A stretch of 64,000 bases of DNA from contig NZ_JAEACP010000004.1 of the NCBI RefSeq assembly GCF_015999335.1, positions 62,001 to 126,000 on the forward strand, given 5' to 3'. Shown one piece after another: positions 9,890 through 19,433 of the stretch; position 1 is the first letter of the stretch; each line of letters starts with the position of its first letter. A program made the position numbers and the translations under genes. The notes below the pieces were generated by a model. That model was not told the origin of the DNA, did not search any database, and saw only the letters and a list, made by a program, of their open reading frames with translations. The stretch is from Tabrizicola soli. Its GTDB lineage: Bacteria; Pseudomonadota; Alphaproteobacteria; Rhodobacterales; Rhodobacteraceae.

Positions 9890-12279
9890 GCCTTCATCCT
9901 TTCGCCGGCGGGGTCGAAGGGCGGGCGAAGCAGCGCCGCCGCCGCATGATGCCGGCCAGCAATCTCGATGGTGAATGTCCGGGCCGCGGTCGCCTCCGCA
10001 CCCTCTCCCGGCGCGATCTCGACAAGGCCAAGCGCCAGTGTCCGGCCGGTCCGCGCCCCGCGCGCGCCCGAGGTGGTCAGCCCGACCACGCGCCCGGCCT
10101 CCCAGATCGGCTCATCATGCAGGACCAGCGGATGGCCCGGCAGATCGAACAGGACCAGCCGCCGGCGCGGCCCAGCGGCGCGCTGCGCCGTAAGCGCGGC
10201 CTTGCCGAGGAAATCCTTGGACCAGTCGACGGTGAACCCCAGCCCCGCCTCCAGCGGCGAGATGTCCTGCCCCAGATCGTGCCCCATGTGACGAAATCCC
10301 TTCTCGATCCGGCAGGCATCAAGGGCGTAATGCCCCATCGGCATGGCCCCTGCCCGGAGCAGCGCCCGGAACACCTCCGGCGCCCCGGCGACGGGGATAT
10401 ACAACTCCCAGCCAAGTTCCCCGACGAAGCTGACCCGTTGGGCGGTACAGCTTTGACCGGCAACCGTCACCTGCCGCGCGGTCGAGAAGGGAAAATCCTG
10501 CCAATCATCGGCCGAGAGCCGCGCCAGCAGGGTGCGCGACCCCGCCCCCATCACGCCGACGACCGCTTCGGTTTCGGTTACGTCGGTGATTTTTACGTCG
10601 CGCCCGGTCGCGCGCCGGCGAAGCCATGCCCCATCACGCCAGCGCGTCGCAGCGCCCGAAACAAAGCGGAAGCGGTCCGCGGACTCGCGCCGGATGGTCA
10701 CGTCGGCCTCGATGCCGCCCCTGTCGTTCAGCATCACGGTATAGACGGCCCGGCCAACCGGCACGTCCAGGTCGGCCGTGGCGACATGCTGCAGGAAGGC
10801 CAGGGCCTCTGGGCCGGAAATGTCGAATTTCCCGAATGGGGACAGATCAAGCAGGACGGTTCCGTCCTGCATCCGTGCCGCCTCGCGCACAGCGATGGGG
10901 TACCAGGGCTGTGCGCCGACCGAGTAAGGCAGGCTGCGTTCCGAGCTGTCCTGCGCATACCACAGGCCGCGCTCCCAGCCGGCAGTCAGGCCGAAGACGG
11001 CACCGGCCTTTGCCCAGTCGTCATGCAGCACGGACTTTCGCAGGCCGCGACCCGCCGTCGGCTGCCTGAAGGGCCAGTGCAGCGCGAAGACATCGGCCAC
11101 CGCCTCCTCCATGCGGGCTTCCACATGCGCGGCGGCAGCGGCCAGCGGATCGGCGCGGGCCACATCGACCTCCCAAAGGTCGATCGGCGCGTGGCCGTCC
11201 ACCATCCAGTCCGCCAGCACCCGCCCGACCCCGGCCGAGGACATCACGCCGACCGAGTTCATCCCGGCCGCCACGAACAGCCCATCCTGCTCTGGCGTCT
11301 CGCCCAGCAGCATCTTCGAATCGACGGTGAAGCTTTCGGGGCCGTTCATGAAATGCTGGATTCCGACCTGGGTCAGTCCCGGTATCAGTGCCAGCGCGGC
11401 CTCCATGAAGGGGGTGAACTGGTCCCAGTCCTCGGGCATTTCCAAGAAGGGGCGGTCGCCTTCGGTCCCCCAGGCATCCCAGCACTTGGCGCGCGGCTCG
11501 AACCCGCCGATCACCAACTTGCCCGCATCGCCCTTCACGTAGATGCCGCGATCCAGATCGCGCAGCACCGGAAAGGGGTGCGGCATCCCCGGCATGGGTT
11601 CGGTCACAACATACATATGCTCGACCGCCTGCAAGGGAAGCGTCACCCCGGCCTGATCGGCCAGCCGCTTCGACCAGGCCCCGGCACAGAGGGCGACCTG
11701 GTCGGCATGGATCACCTCGCCATCCGCCATCTCGACGCCGCGGACCCGCTGGCCCTCGGTCAGCAGGCGGGCGACGCGGGCGTTCTCGCGGATGGTCGCG
11801 CCCTGGGCTTTCGCCTGTCGGGCATAGGCCATGCACAGGTCCACCGGATTGACATTGGCGTCTTCCTCGACCGCCATCGCCCCGACGATCCCGGTCAGGT
11901 CCAGACCCGGCACCGCCACGCCTTCGGGCCCGGTGATCGTGGGATGCAGGCCGAAGTCGCGGCCAAGTGCGGCAATCCGATGCAACTCGTCCATGCGGGC
12001 GGGATCGCGGGCCAGCCAGTACCCCCCCGTGCGGCGATAGCCGGTGGACATGCCGCTTTCGGCCTCAAGCCGGGGAAACAGCTCGCCGGCATACATTGCT
12101 AGCCGGGTGGCGTTGGGTGTCGCTCGCAGCGGCCCGACAATTCCTGCCGCATGCCAACTGGTGCCCGAGGTCAGCTGGTTACGCTCCAGGAGCGTTACCG
12201 CGACGTTCCCAAGCCGCGTCAGGTGGTAGGCAAGGCTCAGCCCCACCGCGCCGCCGCCAATGATCACGATCTTCCGCAT
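9886..12279 (-). CDS. FAD-dependent N-demethylase of the dimethylglycine dehydrogenase family (copy 2)
   Basis: Paralogue of the next gene in the operon and first gene of the leftward transcript. The start I prefer is the ATG at 12279, which puts MRKIVIIGGGAVGLSLAYHL at the N-terminus as in the family; a GTG at 12348 would add 23 residues. SGTSWHAAGIVG holds the covalent-FAD His. DAO domain to about residue 390, then the FAO-M and GcvT-type folate domains, ending with a GARGARTGRTLALG segment typical of GcvT C-termini. Likely oxidises a dimethyl- or monomethylamine intermediate. The promoter must lie in the gap shared with the divergent LysR gene. Confidence 0.87.
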   Translation of the reverse strand: MRKIVIIGGGAVGLSLAYHLTRLGNVAVTLLERNQLTSGTSWHAAGIVGPLRATPNATRLAMYAGELFPRLEAESGMSTGYRRTGGYWLARDPARMDELHRIAALGRDFGLHPTITGPEGVAVPGLDLTGIVGAMAVEEDANVNPVDLCMAYARQAKAQGATIRENARVARLLTEGQRVRGVEMADGEVIHADQVALCAGAWSKRLADQAGVTLPLQAVEHMYVVTEPMPGMPHPFPVLRDLDRGIYVKGDAGKLVIGGFEPRAKCWDAWGTEGDRPFLEMPEDWDQFTPFMEAALALIPGLTQVGIQHFMNGPESFTVDSKMLLGETPEQDGLFVAAGMNSVGVMSSAGVGRVLADWMVDGHAPIDLWEVDVARADPLAAAAAHVEARMEEAVADVFALHWPFRQPTAGRGLRKSVLHDDWAKAGAVFGLTAGWERGLWYAQDSSERSLPYSVGAQPWYPIAVREAARMQDGTVLLDLSPFGKFDISGPEALAFLQHVATADLDVPVGRAVYTVMLNDRGGIEADVTIRRESADRFRFVSGAATRWRDGAWLRRRATGRDVKITDVTETEAVVGVMGAGSRTLLARLSADDWQDFPFSTARQVTVAGQSCTAQRVSFVGELGWELYIPVAGAPEVFRALLRAGAMPMGHYALDACRIEKGFRHMGHDLGQDISPLEAGLGFTVDWSKDFLGKAALTAQRAAGPRRRLVLFDLPGHPLVLHDEPIWEAGRVVGLTTSGARGARTGRTLALGLVEIAPGEGAEATAARTFTIEIAGRHHAAAALLRPPFDPAGERMKA

Positions 12280-12646
12280 CTGGTCCACTGCTGCCTGTCT
12301 GGACCGCAACTCAGACAAAGAGAGCAGACCTCGCGCAAGGATAGACACGTATCATTAGATAGACTAATCTCTCTCGGAGAGTTGGACCTTTACTGCCCGG
12401 CATATCGCAGGCGGGATCGTGCCGTTGCAATGGAAGGAAGCCTTGCGCAGTGTCATCCTGCATACGTCCCTGGCCTGCCCCGTCCTGCCTGGCGGCTCCG
12501 CACGGCCAGCAGACCCGGCATCACCTGAACGTCAATTCAGGCCGAATCCGACATTGAAAAGTATTATTGTGCAGCCAGTTAGCATGCTTCAGACTTCAAC
12601 CGTCCGGCCGCCAGCACAACCATGAACCGCGAGACCTGAAACCACC
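12280..12646. promoter_or_regulatory. Divergent promoter region between the demethylase operon and the LysR gene
   Basis: A 367-bp gap without a convincing gene. It holds two compact inverted repeats in tandem: ATTAG-N5-CTAAT at 12354-12368 and CTCTC-G-GAGAG at 12371-12381, just upstream of the leftward operon, and an AT-rich stretch at about 12553-12590 in front of the LysR gene. Their position fits operator and promoter elements, but no matching site was found elsewhere in the window. Confidence 0.45.
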
Positions 12647-13645
12647 ATGGCAGCACAGACGCGCCAGAGCGGCAAAGAAGAACCCGACATCAACCTCTTC
12701 CGTGCGATCGAGGTCTTCATGGCCGTGGCCGAGATGCAGCAGGTCACGGCCGCCGCCCAGGCGCTGAAGATGACCCAGTCGGCCGCCTCGCAGCATCTCA
12801 AAAATCTGGAAACGATTTTTGGCCTTACGCTTTTCGACAGATCGGTCCGGCCGATCGCTCTGACCTATGCGGGCGAGATGCTCAAGCGGCACGGTTACCG
12901 CCTGTTGAACCAGATCGACGACCTGAAGCGGGACATGCAGCATCTGGGCACATCGTCACTGGCTGTCTTGCGCGTGGGCCTTCTGGCCTCGATCGCGACC
13001 ACACTGACACCGGGACTTTACGACCTGATCAGCAAGGAAATGAAAGTGCCAGAGCTGATGCTGTCAGCAGGCCTGGCAACCGATCACTTCGCCGCGCTGA
13101 ACGACCGGCGGCTTGACATTGCAGTCACCTCCGAGAGATTGCAGGAAGGGCCCGGCTACACTTTCACCTCGATTCTTGAAGAGCCATTCTTTCTTGTTCT
13201 TCCAGATAGTTATCGCGGCCCTGTCGACGACATAGGAGAGATTTCCCGTCGTCTTTCCCTGGCGCGCTTCGGCACGTCAACCCCGGTCGGGCGCCGCACC
13301 GATCAGCATCTGCAGCGTTGTCGGCTGGACTTGCCGCGCGCCATCGAGGCCGACCGGACCGCGATGGTTATGGCCGGGGTAATCACTGGAGAATGCTTCG
13401 CCATCCTGTCGCCGACACTGCTTATCGACGGTGTCGCCGAGGGGATGCGTCTCCAGATTCACCCCCTGCCTTTCGCACCCTTCAAGCGGACCATCCGTCT
13501 TGTCTACCGGCGAGACAACCTTGGCACCATTCCCCATCGCATCGCGGTCGAAAGCCAGCAGATCCTGAAGAAGGCCTTCGACAATTACTTCCCGCAGATT
13601 GCAAATCAGGTGATCTACCACGAGATCGCTTATCCGTCTCATTAG
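12647..13645 (+). CDS. LysR-family transcriptional regulator
   Basis: A 332-aa regulator. The winged helix-turn-helix lies at about residues 20-80, with AAAQALKMTQSAASQHLKNL as the HTH core and FDR at its end, followed by a periplasmic-binding-like effector domain. It stands between the divergent demethylase operon and the co-directional methyltransferase-aminotransferase genes, so it probably controls one or both. A T-N11-A-type palindrome 50 bp downstream of its stop (13694-13716) is a candidate site. The inducer is unknown. Confidence 0.9.
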   Translation: MAAQTRQSGKEEPDINLFRAIEVFMAVAEMQQVTAAAQALKMTQSAASQHLKNLETIFGLTLFDRSVRPIALTYAGEMLKRHGYRLLNQIDDLKRDMQHLGTSSLAVLRVGLLASIATTLTPGLYDLISKEMKVPELMLSAGLATDHFAALNDRRLDIAVTSERLQEGPGYTFTSILEEPFFLVLPDSYRGPVDDIGEISRRLSLARFGTSTPVGRRTDQHLQRCRLDLPRAIEADRTAMVMAGVITGECFAILSPTLLIDGVAEGMRLQIHPLPFAPFKRTIRLVYRRDNLGTIPHRIAVESQQILKKAFDNYFPQIANQVIYHEIAYPSH

Positions 13646-13693
13646 GATAACCTATACTAGCAGATTGCTCTGTCCCGACAGCACGACCAGCCT

Positions 13694-13716
13694 CTATCGT
13701 CCGCCAAAGTCGATAG
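13694..13716. promoter_or_regulatory. LysR-type operator candidate upstream of the mttB-like gene
   Basis: Perfect dyad CTATCG-N11-CGATAG, the T-N11-A layout known for LysR-type boxes, placed 28 bp before the start codon of the methyltransferase gene. A TATACT hexamer lies upstream at about 13652-13657. The neighbouring LysR gene is the natural candidate to bind it. Confidence 0.5.
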
Positions 13717-13744
13717 AAAGCGCGGGCAACGGACGGAGATATTC

Positions 13745-15265
13745 ATGCAAGAGCGACGGGGCCGCAGCGCCCGGATGCAAGAGCGTCGTGAGAAGAACAG
13801 CGTCTCGGCTCCCTATGTGATCCGCCGCATCGGGATTGTCAGCCTGATTGACGACGAGTCGGTGGCGATCATCGAGCGCAACGCCGACCGGATCCTCGAC
13901 GAGGTCGGCATGGATTTCCGCGGCGATCCTGAGACGCTGGAGATCTTCCGCGCCGCCGGTGCCCGTGTGGACGGAGAGCGGGTGCGCTTCGATCCCGGCT
14001 GGTGCCGCGACCGGATCAGGACTGCCCCGAAGGTCTTCACCCAACATGCGCGCAATCCGGCGCGCTCGGTCCAGATCGGCGGAGATGCGCAGCTTTTCTG
14101 CCCCAGCTTCGGCCCCCCTTTCGTCCACGACATGGAGAAGGGCCGCCGCTATGCCACGATCCACGACTTCCGCGAGATCACGAAACTCCACTACAGCCTC
14201 AACGCCGTGCACCATTCCGGCGGTGTCGTAGTCGAACCGGTCGACCTTGCCGTTCCCGTCCGTCACCTCCACATGGCCCACAGCCATCTGACTCTGACCG
14301 ACAAGCCCTTCATGGGCGCGGTCACTGCACCCGAGCGCGCCCGCGACACCATCGCCATGGCGAAGCTGGCCATGGGCGAAGAGTTCGTCGACCGGAACTG
14401 CGTCCTCTATTCGGTCGTGAATACCAATGCGCCGCTGGTGATGGACGAAACCATGCTTTGGGCGCTGAAGGAATATGCCAGAGCCGGGCAATGCACCGTC
14501 GTCTCGCCTTTCGTGCTTGGCGGTGCCATGTCGCCGGTCACCGTGGCGGCGACGTTGGCGCAGGTTCTGGCCGAGGTCCTCGCCAGTGTCGCGCTGATCC
14601 AGCTGATCCGGCCGGGGGCGCCTTCGGTCTTCGGCACCTTCTTCTCGCCGCTCAGCCTGCGCACCGGAGCACCGACCTTCGGCACACCTGAGGGCACGCA
14701 GTTCCAGATGTGCGCCAAGACCCTGGCCGACCGGCTGGGCCTGCCGTTCCATTCGGTGGGCGCGCTGACCTCGTCGAAGGTGCCCGATGCCCAAGCCGGC
14801 TATGAAAGCCAGTCGCAGCTAATGGGGGCAGTGATGGCCGGGGTCAATTTCATCATCCACGCCACCGGCTGCCTGGAGGGGCTTCTGACCACCGGCTACG
14901 AAAAGATCGTCATGGATGCCGACCGCTGCGCTGCCGCAGCGCGCTTCGTGCAGGGCATCGACTTTTCCGAGGCCGCGCAGGCGATGGATGCATTCGCCGA
15001 GATCGGGCCCGGCGGCCATTTCCTTGGCGCCGCCCACACCCGCGAAAACTTCGAATCCGCTTTCTGGATGGGCGAGATGTCGGACAACGGCACCTATGAG
15101 CAATGGATCGCCGAGGGCGGGCTCTGGCAGCACGACCGCGCCTCGGCGCGCGTGAAGCAGATCCTGCGCGACTATGAAGCCCCCGAAATGGATATCGCCA
15201 TCCGCGAGTCGCTGGACGACTTCGTTGCACGGCGAACCTTTGAAATCACCGGAGAAAAAGCATGA
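13745..15265 (+). CDS. Trimethylamine methyltransferase (MttB) family protein, non-pyrrolysine
   Basis: A 506-aa member of the MttB superfamily, recognised along its length (GVVVEPVDLAVPVRHLHMAH, SPFVLGGAMSPVT, GTPEGTQFQMCAKTLADRLG, GPGGHFLGAAHT). The frame is free of amber codons, so it belongs to the non-pyrrolysine group, in which characterised members such as MtgB demethylate glycine betaine onto a corrinoid protein. A GGAG sequence about 7 bp before the ATG at 13745 supports this start; an in-frame ATG at 13775 begins a repeat of MQERR. It overlaps the aminotransferase gene by 4 bp. No corrinoid protein gene is visible in the window, so the methyl acceptor would have to be encoded elsewhere. 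Removal of the first methyl of a trimethylated amine is my inferred role. Confidence 0.88.
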   Translation: MQERRGRSARMQERREKNSVSAPYVIRRIGIVSLIDDESVAIIERNADRILDEVGMDFRGDPETLEIFRAAGARVDGERVRFDPGWCRDRIRTAPKVFTQHARNPARSVQIGGDAQLFCPSFGPPFVHDMEKGRRYATIHDFREITKLHYSLNAVHHSGGVVVEPVDLAVPVRHLHMAHSHLTLTDKPFMGAVTAPERARDTIAMAKLAMGEEFVDRNCVLYSVVNTNAPLVMDETMLWALKEYARAGQCTVVSPFVLGGAMSPVTVAATLAQVLAEVLASVALIQLIRPGAPSVFGTFFSPLSLRTGAPTFGTPEGTQFQMCAKTLADRLGLPFHSVGALTSSKVPDAQAGYESQSQLMGAVMAGVNFIIHATGCLEGLLTTGYEKIVMDADRCAAAARFVQGIDFSEAAQAMDAFAEIGPGGHFLGAAHTRENFESAFWMGEMSDNGTYEQWIAEGGLWQHDRASARVKQILRDYEAPEMDIAIRESLDDFVARRTFEITGEKA

Positions 15266-16593
15266 CCCTGCAGACGAGCTGGAATCTGGAAGAAACCGCC
15301 GCACGGCGGGACCACTATTATTCGGCAAGCCAGAAGAAGTTCATTCCCTTCCGCGATCCGATGGTCTTCCGGCGTGGCCAGATGCAGTATCTCTGGGACG
15401 AGAAGGGCCGGAAATACACCGACCTTCTGGGGATGAACGTCTGCATCTCGGTCGGCCACTCGCACCCGGCCGTGGTGAAGGCCGCGATGGAGCAGGCGCA
15501 GGAACTGACCCATTGCACGACCATGTTCTACCATCCGGTCCCGGCCCATTTCGCCGAGGAACTGGCGGCCACGATGCCGAAGGGGCCGAAGGGCGACATC
15601 GAATGGGTCGTCCATTTCACCAATTCGGGGTCCGAGGCCATCGACCTCGCGATGGCGATGGCGCGCGGCTTTACCGGCAATCTGGACCTGCTGGCCCTGC
15701 GCACCGCCTATCATGGCCCGACCTCGGCCGCGCAATCGGTGACCGGCATCGCCGGCTGGCGGCATCCGGGCATGCCGGGGAATGTCGCCTTCGTGGCCGA
15801 GCCGAACCAGTATCGCGGCATCTTCGGCCAGAATGCCGGCGCCGCCCCCTATCTTGAAGAGATCGAGCGGGTGATCCAGACCGCGACCACCGGCCGGGTT
15901 GCCGGGATCCTGGTCGAAAGCGTCCAGGGCTATGGCGGCATCATCGAAATGCCGCCGGGCTACATGTCCGGGGCGGCCGAGCGCATCCGCGCCGCGGGCG
16001 GGCTTTACATCGCCGACGAGGTGCAGTCCGGTTTCGGGCGCACCGGCGACCACATGTGGGGGTTCGAGGCCGATGACGTGATCCCCGACATCGTGGTCAT
16101 GGCCAAGGGGATCAGCAACGGCTTCCCGCTGGGCGCGGTTGTCGCGCGCAAGGAGATCGCAGCGCCGATGGCCGCGAAGTTCATGTTCCACACCTATGGC
16201 GCGAACCCGACCTCTTGCGCGGCCGGACGGGCGGTGCTGCAGATCATCCGCGAAGACAAGGTGCAGGAGAATGCGCGCGTCGTCGGGGCGGAACTGCTGG
16301 GCCGTCTTCAGGATCTGAAACAGCGCCATGCCGCCATCGGTGACGTGCGTGGCCGGGGATTGATGCTGGCGATCGAGATGGTGAAGGACCAGCGGACAAA
16401 GGAGCCCGACCCGGCCACGACCGCCGCCGTCTTCGAAGCCTGCCGAGATTCCGGGCTGATCCTGTCGAAGTCGGGTCCGTTCCAGTCCTGCCTGCGCATG
16501 GTTCCGCCGATGTGCCTGTCGCTTGCGGATGTCGAGCAGGTCGCGCAGGGGCTGGACCAGGCCTTCACGCAGGCGGCACGGACCGGCGAATGA
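15262..16593 (+). CDS. Class III PLP-dependent aminotransferase
   Basis: A 443-aa fold-type I aminotransferase. IADEVQSGFGRTG carries the PLP-ring Asp and VVMAKGISNGFPLGAVV the Schiff-base Lys; both are typical of class III enzymes that act on amines not alpha to a carboxylate (omega-amino acid or alanine-glyoxylate transaminases). Start overlaps the methyltransferase stop (ATGA), and its own stop overlaps the start of the AraC-type regulator. In context it would deaminate the fully demethylated amine to an aldehyde. Beta-alanine, taurine or 4-aminobutyrate are possible donors; sequence alone does not decide. Confidence 0.88.
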   Translation: MTLQTSWNLEETAARRDHYYSASQKKFIPFRDPMVFRRGQMQYLWDEKGRKYTDLLGMNVCISVGHSHPAVVKAAMEQAQELTHCTTMFYHPVPAHFAEELAATMPKGPKGDIEWVVHFTNSGSEAIDLAMAMARGFTGNLDLLALRTAYHGPTSAAQSVTGIAGWRHPGMPGNVAFVAEPNQYRGIFGQNAGAAPYLEEIERVIQTATTGRVAGILVESVQGYGGIIEMPPGYMSGAAERIRAAGGLYIADEVQSGFGRTGDHMWGFEADDVIPDIVVMAKGISNGFPLGAVVARKEIAAPMAAKFMFHTYGANPTSCAAGRAVLQIIREDKVQENARVVGAELLGRLQDLKQRHAAIGDVRGRGLMLAIEMVKDQRTKEPDPATTAAVFEACRDSGLILSKSGPFQSCLRMVPPMCLSLADVEQVAQGLDQAFTQAARTGE

Positions 16594-17507
16594 ACGTCCC
16601 CTGGCACCCGGACCATTTGCCAAGGTCGCCCGGCATGGCGGGCGATCTCTTCGTCTTCGCCCTGGAGCCTGGGTTCTCCGCGCTGTCGCTGTTCACCGCG
16701 CTCGAGACGCTGCACGCCCTCAACCTGGCAGCCTCGGCCCCAGTCGCCCGCTGGCAGCTTTGTTCGGCCGATGGCGCAGCCGTTCGTTCTTCCCTGGGGC
16801 TGTCCCTTCCCGTGGACGGAATCTTCGACGTTCCACCGTCAGGGGCGACGATCGTCGTCGTGGGTGGCGAGGAGTGTGCCGAGGCGCCAGTCCGCCTTGT
16901 CCATTGGCTCCAGCGCAGCGCGCGGCGCGGGGTGCGGATTGCCGGGCTGCATTGCGCCGCCCGTACCCTGGCGCGGGCGGGGCTGCTTTCGGGCCGACGG
17001 GCCACGATCCACTGGCGCTATCAGGACGGTCTGATCGAGAGCTTTCCTGACATCGACGTCCGGCAATCGACCTACACGATCGACGACAGCATCTGCACTA
17101 CCGCCGGCGGCACTGCCGCGATGGAGCTTTTTCTTGCCCTGGCCGAGCGCGACCACGGCGAGGCGCTAGCCTCCCGGGCGGCCGAGGAAATAAACTACAG
17201 TGCGATCCGCATGTTGCAGGAAGGTGGCGGCATTGGTGTCGCACAGCGTCGGCGAATCCAGCATCCGAAACTGCATGAAGCGGTCCGGATCATGGAGGAC
17301 GCCCTGGAAAACCCCGTCCCGCCCGGCGATATCGCGCGCGACCTGGAAATCTCTGTACGCCAGCTCGAGCGCATCTTCCGCAAGTACCTCAAAACGAGCC
17401 CCAAGCGGTTCTATACCGAGCTTCGGCTCTCGCGGGCGCATCGCCTTCTGGTCCAGTCGCGCCTGAGCGTGATCGAAATCGCCATCGCCTGCGGCTTTGC
17501 CACCCCC
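16590..17507 (+). pseudogene. GATase1-like AraC-family regulator (GbdR/CdhR type), 3' end lost
   Basis: Starts with ATGA overlapping the aminotransferase stop. Residues ~15-190 are a DJ-1/PfpI-like domain (IAGLHCAARTLARAGLLSG, RATIHWRY), residues ~225-306 an AraC DNA-binding domain. The second helix-turn-helix is cut after SVIEIAIACGFATP: the recognition helix and C-terminus (normally SHFxxxYRxxFG...) are missing, and the sequence switches at about 17508 to DNA that belongs to a TniQ gene, in the same frame up to 19418. Relatives GbdR and CdhR activate glycine betaine and carnitine catabolism, which suits the genes beside it. It probably cannot bind DNA normally. A 942-aa fusion protein is possible on paper. 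Confidence 0.75.
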
Positions 17508-17573
17508 TTGAAAGCGCTCGGACGGTTCTGCAACACTGGTGCATCTAAGTTCAGCTTTGAAAGCATTGCCGAA

Positions 17574-19418
17574 ATGTTGACCCGTCTAGCTTTGTCGGCA
17601 CCCCTGCAAGACCGCGAGACCGGCTTTTCCTACCTTTCTCGGCTTGCTGCGCGTCATGGCTTGGCGGCTCATGCTTTTGCACTCGATTTCGGCCTTACAT
17701 TCCGCGCCATCATAGATGGAGACAGTTCGGCATTGGCTGATCTTGCGACCTTGGGCGGGGTCGATCCTGAAGCATTGCAGGATTGGAGCCCAGTCCATAC
17801 AGAAGGTCGCGTCCACTTGTTTCGTGGCGAGGGTTTCCACGCAAAGGCCCTCAAGCCGGCAACGATCCGTGGATGTCCGAAATGCCTTCAGGCCGATGCG
17901 CTGGCGTCCGATCGGCCAGCGGCGGAAGCAATGGCCATCAGGGGCCATTGGTTGCCAACGCCTGCCATGCTGTGTCTTGATCATCACCATCCTTTGGTTC
18001 CGCTCTGGACAGCGGCTGACCCATTCGAACGCTACGATGTTGCCACCCAGTTTCGCGGGATTGCGGGCGCCATCCTTTCCGGTGCATTGAACCAGCCCCT
18101 TCGTGAGCCTGGATCCTATGATCGATGGCTGGAAGCGCGGCTGTATGGGCGCCGTGGTGATGGATGGTTGGATCAGTTCCCGCTCTATCCTGCCGCACAT
18201 TTTTGCCAACTTCTCGGGCGCGCGATCTTTACGCTGAAGGTTCCCAAAACGCGCGCGCTGAAGCCGGAACAAGCTTGGATCGCGTTCGACCTCGGCTACC
18301 GCTTCGCCAGTCGAGGCGAGGACGCCATTCGTAGGGTTTTGACGGAGTTGCAGGAAGAAGCTGAGAGCCCCAGCGCGGGTCCGAAGAAGATTTTCGGCGA
18401 TCTTTATGACCGGCTGGCTTTCGACCTGACCTCAGAGAACTACCGCCCATTCCGGGAATTGCTGCGCGACCATATCGCTTCCACTTGGCCGCTGGGTCCG
18501 GGAGACGAATTGATGGGCGAGCCAGTGCGCGAGCGCCGACTGCATTCCATCCTCACCGCCCAGAAAGCTACCGGGATTGATGCGCGGCGGCTGAGGAAGC
18601 TTCTGGTCGAAGCGGGCTGGCTTGCCTCCTCGGCCGAAGGCAAGCCGAATGCCTGGGCGTTGGTCGACTCGAATGCGATTGAACCCTTTCTGAAGGATTT
18701 GCCGCAGAAGGTTTCCGCCATGGATCTCCAGTCCGCGCTTGGCATGTCCCGGTCTCAATTCGAGTTGCTGCGCAAGGATGGCTATCTCGCGCCAGACTTG
18801 GATGGTGGTGACCACAAGCCGCTCTGGGATCTTGCGGTCGGTCACAAGCTCATCGGGGACATGCTGACTGGCGCTGAGCCGATCTACCTGCCTATGCATG
18901 ATTGGTGCGATATTCCCAAGGCGGCCCAGCGTCTGCGTATCGGCCCCGGCGCAATTGTCGCCTTGATCCTTGACCGGAAGCTTGCTCGCGTGGGGCGTTA
19001 CGTCGGCAAGGAGGGATATGCTGCGATCCTTGTCGATTTGGCAGAAGTCGAGCGACATCTGCAGCGGCCAGAGGCCAAGGGGATAAGCATCGAACTCTTT
19101 GCCAAGGCGAACGGGTTGAAACCCGCGGCGGCGAGTTTTCTCGTCAAAAGCGGCCATATCGCATCGACTGTTGGGATCAATCCAAAGACCAAGGAGACGC
19201 AACGCTTCCTTTCTCCGTCCGACGTTGAGGCGTTCAACCACCGTTTCATCCCGCTGCGAGCGCTCGCCATGAAGATGGGGCTATCTTGGCAGCAGCTCCG
19301 CCTAGACATTCTTGCGGCGCGTGTCAGGCCGTTCACGCCGGATGGGCGCGATCTTGGGGCGGTTTTCCAGTGGTCCGAGATCGAAGAACACCTTTGGTGC
19401 CGGTGGCCGCGCGTGTGA
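17574..19418 (+). CDS. tniQ: TniQ/TnsD-family transposition protein, lone copy outside the transposon (TniQ1)
   Basis: A 614-aa protein from the ATG at 17574, chosen because it aligns there with the N-terminus of the second TniQ of the window (LTRLALSAPL against INPLPLTVPL). Zinc-binding pairs CPKC (about 100) and CLDH (about 139) match the TniQ zinc finger; the two proteins share blocks over their full length, for example GPKKIF.LYDRL, WPLGPGDEL and ERRLHS. TniQ/TnsD proteins recognise the target site and recruit TnsC. The gene lies just outside the left end of the Tn7-like element and its upstream partner DNA has been lost into the AraC-type gene, so it looks like a relic of an older element. 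No good ribosome-binding site precedes 17574; the frame is open back to 16590. Confidence 0.8.
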   Translation: MLTRLALSAPLQDRETGFSYLSRLAARHGLAAHAFALDFGLTFRAIIDGDSSALADLATLGGVDPEALQDWSPVHTEGRVHLFRGEGFHAKALKPATIRGCPKCLQADALASDRPAAEAMAIRGHWLPTPAMLCLDHHHPLVPLWTAADPFERYDVATQFRGIAGAILSGALNQPLREPGSYDRWLEARLYGRRGDGWLDQFPLYPAAHFCQLLGRAIFTLKVPKTRALKPEQAWIAFDLGYRFASRGEDAIRRVLTELQEEAESPSAGPKKIFGDLYDRLAFDLTSENYRPFRELLRDHIASTWPLGPGDELMGEPVRERRLHSILTAQKATGIDARRLRKLLVEAGWLASSAEGKPNAWALVDSNAIEPFLKDLPQKVSAMDLQSALGMSRSQFELLRKDGYLAPDLDGGDHKPLWDLAVGHKLIGDMLTGAEPIYLPMHDWCDIPKAAQRLRIGPGAIVALILDRKLARVGRYVGKEGYAAILVDLAEVERHLQRPEAKGISIELFAKANGLKPAAASFLVKSGHIASTVGINPKTKETQRFLSPSDVEAFNHRFIPLRALAMKMGLSWQQLRLDILAARVRPFTPDGRDLGAVFQWSEIEEHLWCRWPRV

Positions 19419-19433
19419 CTTCGAGAGGCAATA

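Noticed and set aside
9946-12102. 718-codon + strand open frame opposite the second demethylase gene
   Set aside because: Antisense to a complete FAD enzyme and with shadow-type composition.
13745-15265. Pyrrolysine-containing trimethylamine methyltransferase
   Set aside because: No in-frame amber codon in the 506-codon gene and no pyl genes in the window.
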